A DNA stretch of 64,000 bases from JALYGJ01 sp963781705 (GTDB lineage: Bacteria; Chloroflexota; Limnocylindria; Limnocylindrales; CSP1-4), in NCBI GenBank assembly GCA_963781705.1, contig CAWAGP010000010.1, positions 248,001 to 312,000 on the forward strand. The letters run 5' to 3'. Every line of letters starts with the position of its first letter. Position 1 is the first letter of the stretch. The notes beneath the pieces are model-generated. The model was given only the letters and a program-made list of their open reading frames with translations, made no database searches and was not told where the DNA came from. The translations under genes were made by a program, and so were the position numbers. Shown here one piece after another: positions 35,583 through 44,500 of the stretch.

Positions 35583-37708
35583 GCCAGCCATGTCCCACCG
35601 ACCACCGCGGCCACGGCAATAGCCACCGCGCCCAGCATCGCCAGCGCGTCGGCAGCGGTCAGCCGGTAGCCGCTGAAGCTGCGCACTGAACCGGCGAACC
35701 CGCGGGCGCTCATCGCTGCATACACGTCGTTGCTCATCTTGAGCGAGCGGTTTACGAGGTTGCCCATTGCGCCACTGATCCAGCGTCGTTGCTCGCCGCC
35801 TGTCGTGCGGCCGACGATGCGACTCTTGCGCGCCTCGAACATGCCGTTGGCGAGGTGCAGGAACAGGAATATGTAGCGATATGTCATGGCCAGGATGAGC
35901 ACGAAGAGCTGCGGCACCCTGAGCTGTTCGAGGCTCTTGAGCAGATCTGCCCAGGGCGTGGTCACGACAAGCAGCACGGCCAGCGACACGGTTACGCCGA
36001 CGCGCGCGATGAGGAGCACGGCGCCGACCAGCCCGGGCACCGACGGGGCGACCTGCAGCGGACCGAGGGCGATGTCGAACAGCCGCTCCCCGGGCACCAG
36101 GAAGATGGCTGGGATGACGATGATGCCGGCGAACAGCGGGATGCCCAGCCATACGCGTCTGACAAAGAAGTCGAATGGGACGCGGCTGGCACGGGCCGCC
36201 GCGAGCACGACGCCGTACAGGGCGGCCAGAATGAGGATCGAGCCGGTGAGGCTGGCGGCGAGCACCAGTGGCATAAACATCAGCAGCTTGGCGCGCGGGT
36301 CGATCGACTGCAGCCAGCCTCGCCGCCGGGCGTGATGCTCGCTGAAGACGGCACGCTCAGTCGAGCCGCTGATCCCCGCAACGGTGTGCTCCAGCCAACC
36401 GAAGTGCCCTTCCCGCCCGCCTTCTGAAGACGTGACACCGGCAGGCCGCGACAGGCGCAGGGCGAGCCGGCCGACGCCGTACATGGCGCCGACCACCAGC
36501 AGGATGCCGAGCACGCCGGCGATCTCGTAGCCGACGGCTTCCTGCCACAGGCCGGCGCGCGCGTCGGAGAAGAAGGGCAGCGGGATGTTGTAGCCCGACA
36601 ATGGCGCGCTGAACATGCCGGCCAGGTCGTGCAAGCCCTGGGGCACGTAGCCGAAGGTTGTCTGAACGTCGGTCGCCGAGCCTTCACCGTAGGCGAAGCC
36701 CGGCGCAATCAGGCCGAGCGGCGCGAGCAGGGCGGCGGCCACGAGTGTCGTCGCCGCGCCGCGTACGCGGCGCGGCGCGAGCCGCCAGGTAAGTGGTATC
36801 AGCAGCGCTGCGATCAGTCCGACGATCAGCAGCATGGTCGCGACTGACGGCCAGTCGACGGCTGTCCAGTCAGCGCCGAAGGCGTGGGCAATGTCGCCAC
36901 CCCCGGTCACCAGGCCAGCCAGACCGATCACGAGGACTGCCATGACGCCGATCAGCCCGACCGTCCGCCACCTCTTCACTGGGAGTTGCTCGTCCTGCGC
37001 ACGAGTCTCCGCCGGCGCGCTTGCCGCATCGTGCGCTGCGAGGACACCGAGCAGCTCAGGGTGGCGCTGCTGCAGGTAGGCCACGCCGAAGGCCGTGATC
37101 AGCGCCTCCACGATCGATGCGCCGAACGCATGTGCGATGAGCATCGCCGGCACGGCCTGCGACAGGTCATACGGGCTGTACAGCGCGTGGCCGTTCTGGG
37201 TGAAGAGAATCGGCTGGATCCCGAGTTCGATGCCGACGGCGAGCGCCGACACGGTTATGCCAACGTACGCGCCGATGCCGGCGGCCCAGACGCGGCGGTT
37301 CGACAGGACGCCTGAGCGCGCGGCGATCAAGCGGTACGTCGCGTATCCCACGAGCGGCAGCAGGATGCCCATGTTGAGAGCGTTGGCGAAGATGGCGAGC
37401 ACGCCACCGTCGCCAAAGAAGAGCGCCTGGATGATCAGCGCCACGCTTACGGCGATGACCGCCGCCCACGGTCCAAGGACGATGGCGATCAGCGTGCCGC
37501 CCACCCCGTGGGCGGTCGTGCCGCCGGGGACAGGAATGTTGAACATCATGATCGTGAAGCTCATCGCGGCAAATACCGCCAGCAGCGGCACGGTCCGGCT
37601 GGTAAGCGCCGCCTGCACGCGACGCGTGGCAATTGCCCAGGTGGGCAGTGTGACGACACCCAGGCCGGTCGAAATGAGCGGGCTCAGGTAGCCGTCGGGG
37701 ATGTGCAC
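35579..37708 (-). CDS. CbiM-CbiQ fusion, cobalt/nickel transporter membrane part
   Basis: A 709-residue fused membrane protein. Residues 1-~215 are CbiM/NikM, the substrate-binding unit, beginning MHIPDGYLSP, whose N-terminal amine and His2 coordinate the metal. Residues ~240-430 are an extra-membrane plus helical part like the PDGLE/CbiN-type segment (LAPLGLIAPGFAYGEGSATD). Residues ~450-709 are CbiQ, the coupling protein (SIDPRAKLLMF, SRIVGRTTGGEQRRW). Having all three membrane roles in one chain leaves only CbiO separate. The histidine before and after position 2 fits Ni or Co. A Nur-box-like site lies 20 bp upstream. Confidence 0.9.
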   Translation of the reverse strand: MHIPDGYLSPLISTGLGVVTLPTWAIATRRVQAALTSRTVPLLAVFAAMSFTIMMFNIPVPGGTTAHGVGGTLIAIVLGPWAAVIAVSVALIIQALFFGDGGVLAIFANALNMGILLPLVGYATYRLIAARSGVLSNRRVWAAGIGAYVGITVSALAVGIELGIQPILFTQNGHALYSPYDLSQAVPAMLIAHAFGASIVEALITAFGVAYLQQRHPELLGVLAAHDAASAPAETRAQDEQLPVKRWRTVGLIGVMAVLVIGLAGLVTGGGDIAHAFGADWTAVDWPSVATMLLIVGLIAALLIPLTWRLAPRRVRGAATTLVAAALLAPLGLIAPGFAYGEGSATDVQTTFGYVPQGLHDLAGMFSAPLSGYNIPLPFFSDARAGLWQEAVGYEIAGVLGILLVVGAMYGVGRLALRLSRPAGVTSSEGGREGHFGWLEHTVAGISGSTERAVFSEHHARRRGWLQSIDPRAKLLMFMPLVLAASLTGSILILAALYGVVLAAARASRVPFDFFVRRVWLGIPLFAGIIVIPAIFLVPGERLFDIALGPLQVAPSVPGLVGAVLLIARVGVTVSLAVLLVVTTPWADLLKSLEQLRVPQLFVLILAMTYRYIFLFLHLANGMFEARKSRIVGRTTGGEQRRWISGAMGNLVNRSLKMSNDVYAAMSARGFAGSVRSFSGYRLTAADALAMLGAVAIAVAAVVGGTWLA

Positions 37709-37727
37709 CGCCGAAGTGTCGTGCTTG

Positions 37728-37743
37728 TTGCAACTCTTTGCAA
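37728..37743 (-). promoter_or_regulatory. Nur-box-like operator of the cbiMQ-cbiO-fur operon
   Basis: TTGCAA-N4-TTGCAA, 20 bp before the cbiMQ start. The Streptomyces nickel regulator Nur is known to bind TTGCAA-N5-TTGCAA; this copy is one base shorter, or reads as TTGCAA-N5-TGCAAT. Confidence 0.6.
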
Positions 37744-37789
37744 TAGCGGCCTCGTGTCTTTAAGCGGCCAACTTGGAAAGTAGCATCAG

Positions 37790-38434
37790 ATGCACATGGC
37801 CGACCCGCCCGCCGCTCCCTACGCCATTCGTCGATCTGGCCGCGCGCGTCGCTCACGGCTGACCCTGACCGAGTCGGGCGATGTGGTAGTCGTCCTGCCG
37901 CTGCGAGCGCCTGAGGGGGACGCGGCCGATCTCTACCGACGCCACGTGCGCTGGGTGGACCGTCACCGCGCACGGCTCGAGCGGCAACGCATCGAGCTCG
38001 CCCAGCTTCCATCGCTGGCCGCCGGGCGACCGCTGACCGTTGGCGGGGTTGTGCAAGTGGTGCGCGCCAAGACCGACGACGAGCGGACGGCGCTCGAGCG
38101 CAACCTGCGGCGAGTGGCGCGCCAGGCGATCGCCCGCCAGTTGTCAGTTCGCGCGCCCCAGGTGGGCGTGTCGGTTGCCCGCATCCAGATCCGCGATCAG
38201 CGGACGCGCTGGGGTAGCGCGTCGCGCCGTGGCACGTTGTCGTTCAACTGGCGGCTGATCCTGTGCCCAACGCACGTGCTCGACTATGTAGTGGTCCACG
38301 AGCTAGCCCACCTGCGCGTGGCCGGCCACTCGCCGAGTTTCTGGCGACTGGTCGAGCGCCACTACGGCGACTATCGCTCGGCGCGCCGATGGCTGCGTGA
38401 CCACCACCACGAGATCCGACACGCGCTCAACTGA
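37790..38434 (+). CDS. YgjP-like zinc metallopeptidase-domain protein
   Basis: A 214-residue member of the YgjP/SprT-like (DUF45) family. The zinc-site motif HELAHLRVAGHSPSFW (HExxH plus a third His) and RWGSASRRGTLSFNWRLILCP are diagnostic. Relatives are hydrolase-like with unclear substrates. GGAAAG lies ~12 bases before the ATG; a second ATG two codons later is possible. It is divergent from the metal transporter operon, which may be coincidence. Confidence 0.85.
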   Translation: MHMADPPAAPYAIRRSGRARRSRLTLTESGDVVVVLPLRAPEGDAADLYRRHVRWVDRHRARLERQRIELAQLPSLAAGRPLTVGGVVQVVRAKTDDERTALERNLRRVARQAIARQLSVRAPQVGVSVARIQIRDQRTRWGSASRRGTLSFNWRLILCPTHVLDYVVVHELAHLRVAGHSPSFWRLVERHYGDYRSARRWLRDHHHEIRHALN

Positions 38435-38472
38435 GCTCCGAGGTTCCGCCGGGGAACGAATGCGTCTCGGCG

Positions 38473-38904
38473 CTACGGGGCAACCGCCTCCCAGCACTCG
38501 CCGAACCGGTATGGGTCGTCGAAGTTGCCTGCATGGCTCACCCAGGCCTCAGTCAGCTCGACCCCGTCGCCTGCTCGCGCGACCGCGACGCCGTCCGGCC
38601 TGTACACGACCGCCGTCGGCTCAAAGCGCACGCGGAAACCCTCTGGCCATACGACCGAGTAGCGCCACTTTCCGTTCTCGAGCCACACCCGCTCGCGATC
38701 GTTCGGATCACCAGCCAGCACTCCGCCGGCGGGCTGGTCGCCAACGATGCTCGGGCCGCCGCAGAGCACGTCGATGCCGCCAGTGTCTGGAGTGAGGTAG
38801 GTTCGCAGACCGTCGGCCCCGGTCGAAATCTCGGGACGCGATGCACTGCAACCTACGGCGACTGCGGCCACGACTACGAGCCACAGGGCCACGTATCCCT
38901 TCAT
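38473..38904 (-). CDS. Putative lipoprotein, 143 aa
   Basis: A 143-residue protein with a short signal (MKGYVALWLVVVAAVAVGCS) and lipobox cysteine 19, then a globular part with Cys in VLCGG and FGECWE, which could form a disulfide. The ATG at 38904 gives a normal lipoprotein signal; ATGs at 38925 and 39003 are in frame but add a polar lead. No family recognised. Convergent with the YgjP-like gene. Confidence 0.6.
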   Translation of the reverse strand: MKGYVALWLVVVAAVAVGCSASRPEISTGADGLRTYLTPDTGGIDVLCGGPSIVGDQPAGGVLAGDPNDRERVWLENGKWRYSVVWPEGFRVRFEPTAVVYRPDGVAVARAGDGVELTEAWVSHAGNFDDPYRFGECWEAVAP

Positions 38905-39147
38905 CTGTCGCTGCCCTGTCTCCATAGCAAGATAGCCAGTTCCAGCGCAAGTTCGATGGCGTCGCAACGCTAACGATGACTGGATCTGCTCGTAACGGGC
39001 CAAAGGTCAGGGCGTGAGCGCGACCCACCCAGCCCCGGCGCTGGTTGCGCCAGCACCAAGACGAGGTCGGCCACGCGCTCGACCAGGGTTGACCAGACTG
39101 AGGATTGGTGGTCCGGACTTATAGGCCCGTCGAGTCCACTCGGGCGC

Positions 39148-39507
39148 TCAGGTAGCCGTGATAGTCCCGGTCATGTTCGGATGAACGTCGCAGTGGAAGG
39201 TGTACGTTCCGACGGGCAGCGCGGGGAGCACGAACACGCGCTCGTCGGGACCGCTGAAGATGTCCGTCTTCGAGCCCGCCGGGCCGCCGGCGATGTTGAC
39301 ATTGTGCGGCACCGAATCCTTGTTGTTGAACTCAATGGCGTAGCTCACGCCGGCGGGAATGGTCAGGCTCGTCTGCTCGAAGGCCGAGTTGTAGGCCGAC
39401 AGCTCAACGGTCACCGCCGGCGTGCCCTGAGGCGTCGGTACGGCGCCGCCACTGCACGCTCCAACGACGAGCGCGGCAACCAGCCCGGCCAGCCAGAGCC
39501 CCCTCAT
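39148..39507 (-). CDS. Cupredoxin-domain lipoprotein
   Basis: A 119-residue blue-copper-type protein. Lipobox VVGAC (Cys18), then a plastocyanin-like fold with type 1 copper ligands His68 (VPHNV), Cys106, His109 and Met112 (FHCDVHPNM). The alignment to secreted copper electron carriers is good. It is translationally coupled (ATGA) to the upstream membrane protein and lies near the copper ATPase, so a copper-handling or electron-transfer role on the cell surface is likely. Confidence 0.88.
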   Translation of the reverse strand: MRGLWLAGLVAALVVGACSGGAVPTPQGTPAVTVELSAYNSAFEQTSLTIPAGVSYAIEFNNKDSVPHNVNIAGGPAGSKTDIFSGPDERVFVLPALPVGTYTFHCDVHPNMTGTITAT

Positions 39508-39947
39508 TCCTTGTTTGCGGCTTTGGATGTCGCATCCGCCGACGAAGCGCCCGACGCGCCAACGACGCGCTCGACCTGTGCCCGCGCCCAGGCCACCGAT
39601 TCGTCGATCTGCGGCCGAGTGCGCCATAGGTAGAACGAGATGCTGGCGATCAGCACGATTTCGATCGCCTTGGCCAGGTAGGCGACGTCGAAGTAGGGGC
39701 CGAGGATCAGCCAGCCAATGATGGTCACCGCCGCGTACGCCGCCAGGGCGACCAATACCAGCGGCAGCGCACGCCGGTAGAACACCGCAGAGCCGACGAC
39801 GAGGACGACCAGACCGGCATAGCCGAAGGAGTTGAGCATGAGCATCATGCCGCCCACCCAGTAATGGATGTAGGCCGTCGACAGCGTCAACACGACTATC
39901 AGCCCGAGCATGATCAAGTCGAAGTAGCGACCCGCAGTTTGATTCAA
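39504..39947 (-). CDS. Membrane protein with four helices, next to the cupredoxin
   Basis: A 147-residue protein with four transmembrane helices over residues ~8-110 and a soluble alanine/serine-rich tail. A TTG start with GAGGGTG five bases upstream fits; MNQTAGRYFDLIMLGL begins the first helix. No family recognised. Its overlap with the cupredoxin gene suggests it anchors or exchanges electrons with it. The gene is divergent from copB, and the CsoR-type palindrome lies between them. Confidence 0.6.
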   Translation of the reverse strand: MNQTAGRYFDLIMLGLIVVLTLSTAYIHYWVGGMMLMLNSFGYAGLVVLVVGSAVFYRRALPLVLVALAAYAAVTIIGWLILGPYFDVAYLAKAIEIVLIASISFYLWRTRPQIDESVAWARAQVERVVGASGASSADATSKAANKE

Positions 39948-40110
39948 CGCAGCACCCTCTCACTTCCCCCCGAACCATCCTGGCGGCCACCTGCAGCGGC
40001 CGAGCGCCCATGGGGCGCGAGACCGGGAGATTACAACGGCGGGCGCTGCAGCAGCGCCGCAGCACACACGTCTGACTGCCGTGCGGTGCGGCGACCGTAG
40101 GCCAGCAGTG

Positions 40111-40133
40111 AGCATACCCCAGGGGGGTATGCT
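40111..40133 (+). promoter_or_regulatory. CsoR-type copper operator overlapping the copB -10
   Basis: Perfect inverted repeat with 10-base arms AGCATACCCC/GGGGTATGCT around a 3-base centre, very like known CsoR operators (ATACCCC-GGGGTAT type). TATGCT at 40128-40133, its 3' end, is six bases before the copB ATG and would be the -10, so bound repressor would block the polymerase directly. No csoR gene is in the window. Confidence 0.75.
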
Positions 40134-40139
40134 CACCCG

Positions 40140-42191
40140 ATGACCGCCATGCACCACGAGCAGCCCACAGGCCACGGCACACGCGCGGTGGCCGGCAAGC
40201 ACGCCGACCACGACAGGCATGCCGGGCACTCGGTCGCGATGTTCCGCGACAAGTTCTGGTTGAGCCTCATCCTCACCATCCCGGTCGTCATCTGGAGCTC
40301 CGACCCGCAGACGTGGTTCGGCTACGGGGCACCCGCGTTCCCGGGCTCGGCCTGGATCCCACCGGTTCTCGGCACGATCGTCTTCCTGTACGGCGGGCTG
40401 GTGTTCCTGCGCGGTGCCCAGGGCGAGCTGGCCGACCGCAAGCCCGGGATGATGACCCTCATCAGCCTGGCGATCGTGGTGGCCTTCGTCACAAGCTGGG
40501 CTGGGACGTTGGGCCTGTTCGAGATCGAGATCTGGTGGGAGCTCAGCTCGCTGATCGCGATCATGCTCCTCGGCCACTGGCTCGAGATGCGCTCGATCGC
40601 CCAGGCCCGAGGTGCCCTGTCGGCGCTCGCCGAGCTGCTGCCCGACACGGCGGAGCGCGTGACCGGCGAAGGGACCGAGACGGTGGCCCTCGACGCGCTC
40701 GCGGTCGATGACGTCGTGCTCGTCCGGCCCGGCGGACGGGTCCCGGTCGACGGCATCATCGTCGAGGGCTCGGCCGACGTCGACGAATCGATGATCACCG
40801 GCGAGTCGGCTGCGGTGTCGAAGGAGCCCGGCGCCAAGGTCGTCGCGGGCACTGTCGCCGCCGGTGGCAGCCTGAGGATCCGAGTAACTGCGGTGGGTGA
40901 AGGCACCGCCCTGTCCGGAATCATGCGCATGGTGGCCCAGGCTCAGGCGTCCGGCTCCCGCGCCCAGGCGCTGGCCGACCGTGCCGCCGCCGTGCTGTTC
41001 TACGTCGCGTTGGCATCGGCCGCAGTGACGTTCGTTTTCTGGTGGCTCGACGGCGACCAAGCCGGGGCGGTCACCCGAATGGCGACCGTGCTCGTCATCG
41101 CCTGCCCGCACGCGCTGGGGCTGGCGATGCCGCTGGTGATCGCGATCAGCACCTCGATCGGCGCGCGCAATGGCCTGCTGGTCAAGGACCGCCTGGCGCT
41201 CGAGCGGGCGCGCAACCTCGATGTCGTCATCTTCGACAAGACCGGCACGCTGACCGTTGGCCGGCCCGCCGTGGCGACGCTGTCGGCCGACGACGAGGGC
41301 GAACTGCTGCGGCTCGCCGCGGCCGTTGAGGCTGACTCCGAACACCCCCTCGCACGGGCCATCGTTGCGGCGGCCAAAGAACGCGGCATCAACCTTCCGA
41401 AAGCCGAAGGCTTCGAGGCGCTCGCCGGCCGCGGCGCGAAGGCCATCGTTGCCGGGCGCGAGGTGGCGGTCGGCGGACCGCGCATGCTCGCCGATGAGGG
41501 TCTCGAGCCGCTCGCCGCTACCGAGCGCTGGGCGGCTGACGGCATGACGGTCCTGCACGTTGTAGGTGACGGGAAGATCGTTGGTGCGATCGGCCTGGAG
41601 GACGAGATCAGGCCAGAGTCACACGAGGCGGTCGAGCGACTGCATCAGATGGGCGTGAAGGTCGCGATGATCACCGGCGACGCACAGGCGGTGGCCGACT
41701 CGGTAGCGCGGCGGCTGGGCATCGACGAGGTGGCCGCGCAGGTGCTGCCGGCCGACAAGGCCGATGCCGTACGGCAGTTCCAGCACGGCGGCCGGAAGGT
41801 CGCGATGGTCGGCGATGGCGTGAACGACGCGCCCGCGCTCGCCACCGCCGACGTTGGCATCGCAATCGGCGCAGGCACGGACGTCGCGGTCGAGTCGGCG
41901 GGGATCGTCCTCGTCCGCAGCGACCCGCGTGACGTGGTCGGCGCGATCGAGTTGTCGCGCGCGACCTACCGGAAGATGATCCAGAACCTCATCTGGGCAA
42001 CGGCATACAACGTCATCGCCATTCCGATTGCAGCCGGCGTGCTCGTTCCCTGGGGCATCGACCTGCCCATGGCCGTTGGTGCGATCGTCATGAGCGCATC
42101 GACGATCATCGTCGCTCTCAACGCGCAGCTGTTACGCCGGCTGCGACTCCGTCCAGAATCAACGGCAACGATGCAGCCAGCGGCTGCGTGA
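40140..42191 (+). CDS. copB: Copper-exporting P-type ATPase, CopB type
   Basis: A 683-residue P1B-type ATPase. Histidine-rich N-terminus (~1-33), actuator loop with TGES (ITGESAAV), the transmembrane metal motif CPHALG instead of CPC, phosphorylation site DKTGTLT, HP motif (SEHPLA) and GDGVNDAPAL. The CPH motif puts it in the CopB group, which exports copper ions. Starts with ATG at 40140, one base past the CsoR-type operator region plus six, so the mRNA is probably leaderless. The YHS gene follows 13 bp downstream. Confidence 0.95.
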   Translation: MTAMHHEQPTGHGTRAVAGKHADHDRHAGHSVAMFRDKFWLSLILTIPVVIWSSDPQTWFGYGAPAFPGSAWIPPVLGTIVFLYGGLVFLRGAQGELADRKPGMMTLISLAIVVAFVTSWAGTLGLFEIEIWWELSSLIAIMLLGHWLEMRSIAQARGALSALAELLPDTAERVTGEGTETVALDALAVDDVVLVRPGGRVPVDGIIVEGSADVDESMITGESAAVSKEPGAKVVAGTVAAGGSLRIRVTAVGEGTALSGIMRMVAQAQASGSRAQALADRAAAVLFYVALASAAVTFVFWWLDGDQAGAVTRMATVLVIACPHALGLAMPLVIAISTSIGARNGLLVKDRLALERARNLDVVIFDKTGTLTVGRPAVATLSADDEGELLRLAAAVEADSEHPLARAIVAAAKERGINLPKAEGFEALAGRGAKAIVAGREVAVGGPRMLADEGLEPLAATERWAADGMTVLHVVGDGKIVGAIGLEDEIRPESHEAVERLHQMGVKVAMITGDAQAVADSVARRLGIDEVAAQVLPADKADAVRQFQHGGRKVAMVGDGVNDAPALATADVGIAIGAGTDVAVESAGIVLVRSDPRDVVGAIELSRATYRKMIQNLIWATAYNVIAIPIAAGVLVPWGIDLPMAVGAIVMSASTIIVALNAQLLRRLRLRPESTATMQPAAA

Positions 42192-42204
42192 AAGGAGAAC
42201 CGAG

Positions 42205-42402
42205 ATGTCCGAAACAAGAACGGTCGGCGCTAATGAGGACCCGGTGTGCGGGATGACGGTCGACGTCGACCAGGCACGCGCCAAGGGCCTCGCCCTCGAG
42301 CACGAGGGACACGAATACGCGTTCTGCGGCAAGGGCTGCATGCTCGAGTTCCGCGACAACCCTGAGGCGTACCTGGACCCGGCGTACAAGCCGTCCATGT
42401 GA
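42205..42402 (+). CDS. YHS-domain protein
   Basis: A 65-residue protein made almost entirely of one YHS domain (EDPVCGMTVDVDQARAKG ... YAFCGKGCMLEFRDNPEAYL), with three cysteines likely to hold a metal. AAAGGAG precedes the ATG. YHS domains commonly accompany copper and heavy-metal ATPases; here it follows copB directly and is presumably co-transcribed, perhaps to buffer or deliver copper. Confidence 0.9.
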   Translation: MSETRTVGANEDPVCGMTVDVDQARAKGLALEHEGHEYAFCGKGCMLEFRDNPEAYLDPAYKPSM

Positions 42403-42440
42403 GGCGTCCGTCTCCAAACGCCTGGGTTTTGCGTATGGAA

Positions 42441-42516
42441 TGGTGGAGATGAGGGGACTCGAACCCCTGACCCCCGCGATGCGAACGCGGTGCTCTCCCA
42501 GCTGAGCTACATCCCC
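42441..42516 (-). tRNA. tRNA-Ala, anticodon CGC
   Basis: 76 nt with CCA encoded. Acceptor GGGGATG/CATCTCC, anticodon stem CCGCG/CGCGG around TTCGCAT, T-loop GGTTCGAGTCCC. A -10 TATACT at 42529-42534 (minus strand) lies upstream. Second alanine tRNA of the window. Confidence 0.96.
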
Positions 42517-42875
42517 ACGCGAGGGGAAAGTATACCGACGGGAAGTGCTCACCAGCCGAACGTGTCCAGGCGACCGAGCCGGCCATCGCGGCCTCTATAT
42601 GAGCACCATTGTTAAGTCCGCGCCAGATTGGGTCGAATTCCCTAACCGTCGCGCTCGGACGGGCCTGGGCTGGCGCCGGCTGGGTCGAGGTCACGTGTGC
42701 CGCCGCTCGACGCTGTCGTCATGAAGGCCCGGCGCCGCCTCGACCCCCGTCCAGCGCAGGCTTTGGCGTCGTTTTACGAATAGTGCTCATCGGTGGCAGC
42801 GGCAGCGGGCGCCTGGTGACCTTCGGCTCTACCCACCAACCGGTGCGCGTGACAGCATCGGACGGGAGGTGCCAC
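42517..42875. other. Intergenic stretch upstream of the SRPBCC gene
   Basis: About 360 bases with the tRNA promoter at the left edge and GGGAGGT (42865-42871) serving the next gene at the right. The plus-strand frame is open through part of it but has no ribosome site. I see nothing else. Confidence 0.4.
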
Positions 42876-43670
42876 ATGCGTGCCATTCGAGCCGTTCTCT
42901 TCTTTCTGCTCTCCGCGGCGCTGTCGATCGCGCTCACCTATTTCGTCGTCATCCGGCCGCGCCTGCGCGGCTGGGGAGTGATGCCCCACGAAGGGGAGCT
43001 GCCACTACCCGGCGATGAGCTGGTGCCCGAGCCCACCGCAACCGAGACGCGCGGCATCGACATTGCCGCGCCGGTAGCCCAGGTCTGGCCGTGGCTGGTG
43101 CAGATGGGTTTCGGCCGCGCCGGTTGGTATAGCTACGACGTTCTCGACAACCGCGGGCCGAGCGCGACGGAGATCATGCCCGAGTTCCAGTCGCTCAACA
43201 CGGGCGACATCATGCCTACCCATCCGGGCGGTGGGTTCCTGGTCAAGACCGTCCAGCCCGAGCACGCGCTGGTGCTGTACACCGACACCGAGCTGGTACG
43301 CACGCAGGCGGAGCAGGTCCAGGCCGAAGGTCCAAGCGAGCTGCCCACGCCCGGCCTCAGGGCGACGGGCGCGCTGACGGCGGTGTCGTTCCCGGAGTTC
43401 TCGGCGTCGTGGGCGTTCTATCTGCAGCCGACCGAGGGCGACCACACGCGCCTGATCGAACGCTTCCGCGCACGCACACCGGGTAATGGCCCGGCGCGTG
43501 CAGTGCTCGGCGAGATCATGGGTACGGGCATCGTGCTCATGACGCGCAAGCAGATGGAGGGCATCAAGGAGCGCGTCGAGGGCCTGACGCCTGCCGAGTC
43601 GCCCGCCATCGAGCTGGGTGCCCCAAGCGAGGAGATTCCGCTCGAGACCGAGCCGACTCCGATCGCGTAG
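42876..43670 (+). CDS. SRPBCC-fold membrane-anchored protein
   Basis: A 264-residue protein. One N-terminal transmembrane helix (RAVLFFLLSAALSIALTYFVV), then a START/SRPBCC-like domain (~45-215): DIAAPVAQVWPWLVQMGFGRAGWYSYDVLDN is a recurrent pattern in this group, ending with helix GNGPARAVLGEIMGTGIVLMTRKQMEGIKER. The C-tail is acidic and proline-rich. The ATG at 42876 follows GGGAGGT by four bases; the frame is open another 89 codons upstream, but that segment is not conserved-looking. Ligand unknown. Confidence 0.8.
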   Translation: MRAIRAVLFFLLSAALSIALTYFVVIRPRLRGWGVMPHEGELPLPGDELVPEPTATETRGIDIAAPVAQVWPWLVQMGFGRAGWYSYDVLDNRGPSATEIMPEFQSLNTGDIMPTHPGGGFLVKTVQPEHALVLYTDTELVRTQAEQVQAEGPSELPTPGLRATGALTAVSFPEFSASWAFYLQPTEGDHTRLIERFRARTPGNGPARAVLGEIMGTGIVLMTRKQMEGIKERVEGLTPAESPAIELGAPSEEIPLETEPTPIA

Positions 43671-43679
43671 TCGCCGGGG

Positions 43680-44435
43680 CTACAGCTTCGGACCCGAATC
43701 CAGGTACCAGAAGGTCACCAGGCGGTCCTCATCGCCGCTCGCTGCTGACGCCTGGCCGAGGATGTTCAGGCGCGTGTCGGTCCAGGTGACCGTCGGCTGG
43801 TCGCCCAGTACCTGGCAGACGTAACGGCCGACGGGGGCGCCGTCGATGTCGTAGGCGTTTTCGCTCGGCCAGCTGTCGCTGGTGGCGTTCACCGTGCCAT
43901 CGGCGGCGACCGTGAAGCAGCTGCCGCTGTCAGGCTCGATCTGGGCCTGTGCCGACACGGTCGCGTAGGCCGCGTTCATCGACGCGGCGTCGGGAAAGAG
44001 CGTGTAGCGGGCCTCGACCGCAGCATCAGCGGCGGTGCATTTGACAGCGGCCAACGCGGGGTGATCGGCGGTCACGCTAGTGCAGCTTGCGCGGATGGCG
44101 TCGGGAACATGCGCGAGCAGGATGCCGGCCGGATCGGTCGGTGGCGGGCTGGTGGGCGGCCCTGAGGTTGCCGGCGGGCCGGCCGACGGTGTCGCGGAGG
44201 GCGGTGCGACTGGCGTTCCATCGGGGCTGGATGAGGGCCCCGGGCTGACTGGCAGCGTGGTTGCCGGCGGGCTCGTGACGGGTGTCGGCGACGGCGCAAC
44301 CGCGCTCGGCGTGGGTGTCGCCGGCGTCGAACCGCAGGCTGCGAAGAGGCATACCGCCAGGCACGTCCAGATCGCGTGGCGTGGCCTTGCACGCGGCCCT
44401 CGGCGGGCGTGGTGATGAGGGGCACTTTGATGCAT
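43680..44435 (-). CDS. Putative lipoprotein with Pro/Ser/Thr linker, 251 aa
   Basis: A 251-residue protein starting MHQSAPHHHARRG. The n-region is long and basic; the lipobox cysteine is Cys34 (LFAACGS). A ~70-residue Pro/Thr/Ser linker leads to a globular domain (~112-251) with Cys in RASCTSV, VKCTAAD, GSCFTV and YVCQV, two possible disulfides. No known family. A TACGAT lies 11 bases upstream. It is divergent from imuA, but the SOS operator is placed for imuA only. Confidence 0.6.
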   Translation of the reverse strand: MHQSAPHHHARRGPRARPRHAIWTCLAVCLFAACGSTPATPTPSAVAPSPTPVTSPPATTLPVSPGPSSSPDGTPVAPPSATPSAGPPATSGPPTSPPPTDPAGILLAHVPDAIRASCTSVTADHPALAAVKCTAADAAVEARYTLFPDAASMNAAYATVSAQAQIEPDSGSCFTVAADGTVNATSDSWPSENAYDIDGAPVGRYVCQVLGDQPTVTWTDTRLNILGQASAASGDEDRLVTFWYLDSGPKL

Positions 44436-44466
44436 CGGCGCGAGCGATCGTAGCAACGTATTGATC

Positions 44467-44494
44467 TTGACGAATAGAACATATGTTCTATCAT
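44467..44494 (+). promoter_or_regulatory. SOS-type promoter/operator of imuA
   Basis: TTGACG (44467-44472), 16 bases, TATCAT (44489-44494). A perfect 16-bp palindrome TAGAACATATGTTCTA (44475-44490) fills the spacer and touches the -10. It contains the GAAC-N4-GTTC core of Gram-positive LexA boxes. The GTG start is exactly six bases past the -10. Confidence 0.8.
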
Positions 44495-44500
44495 CGCGGA

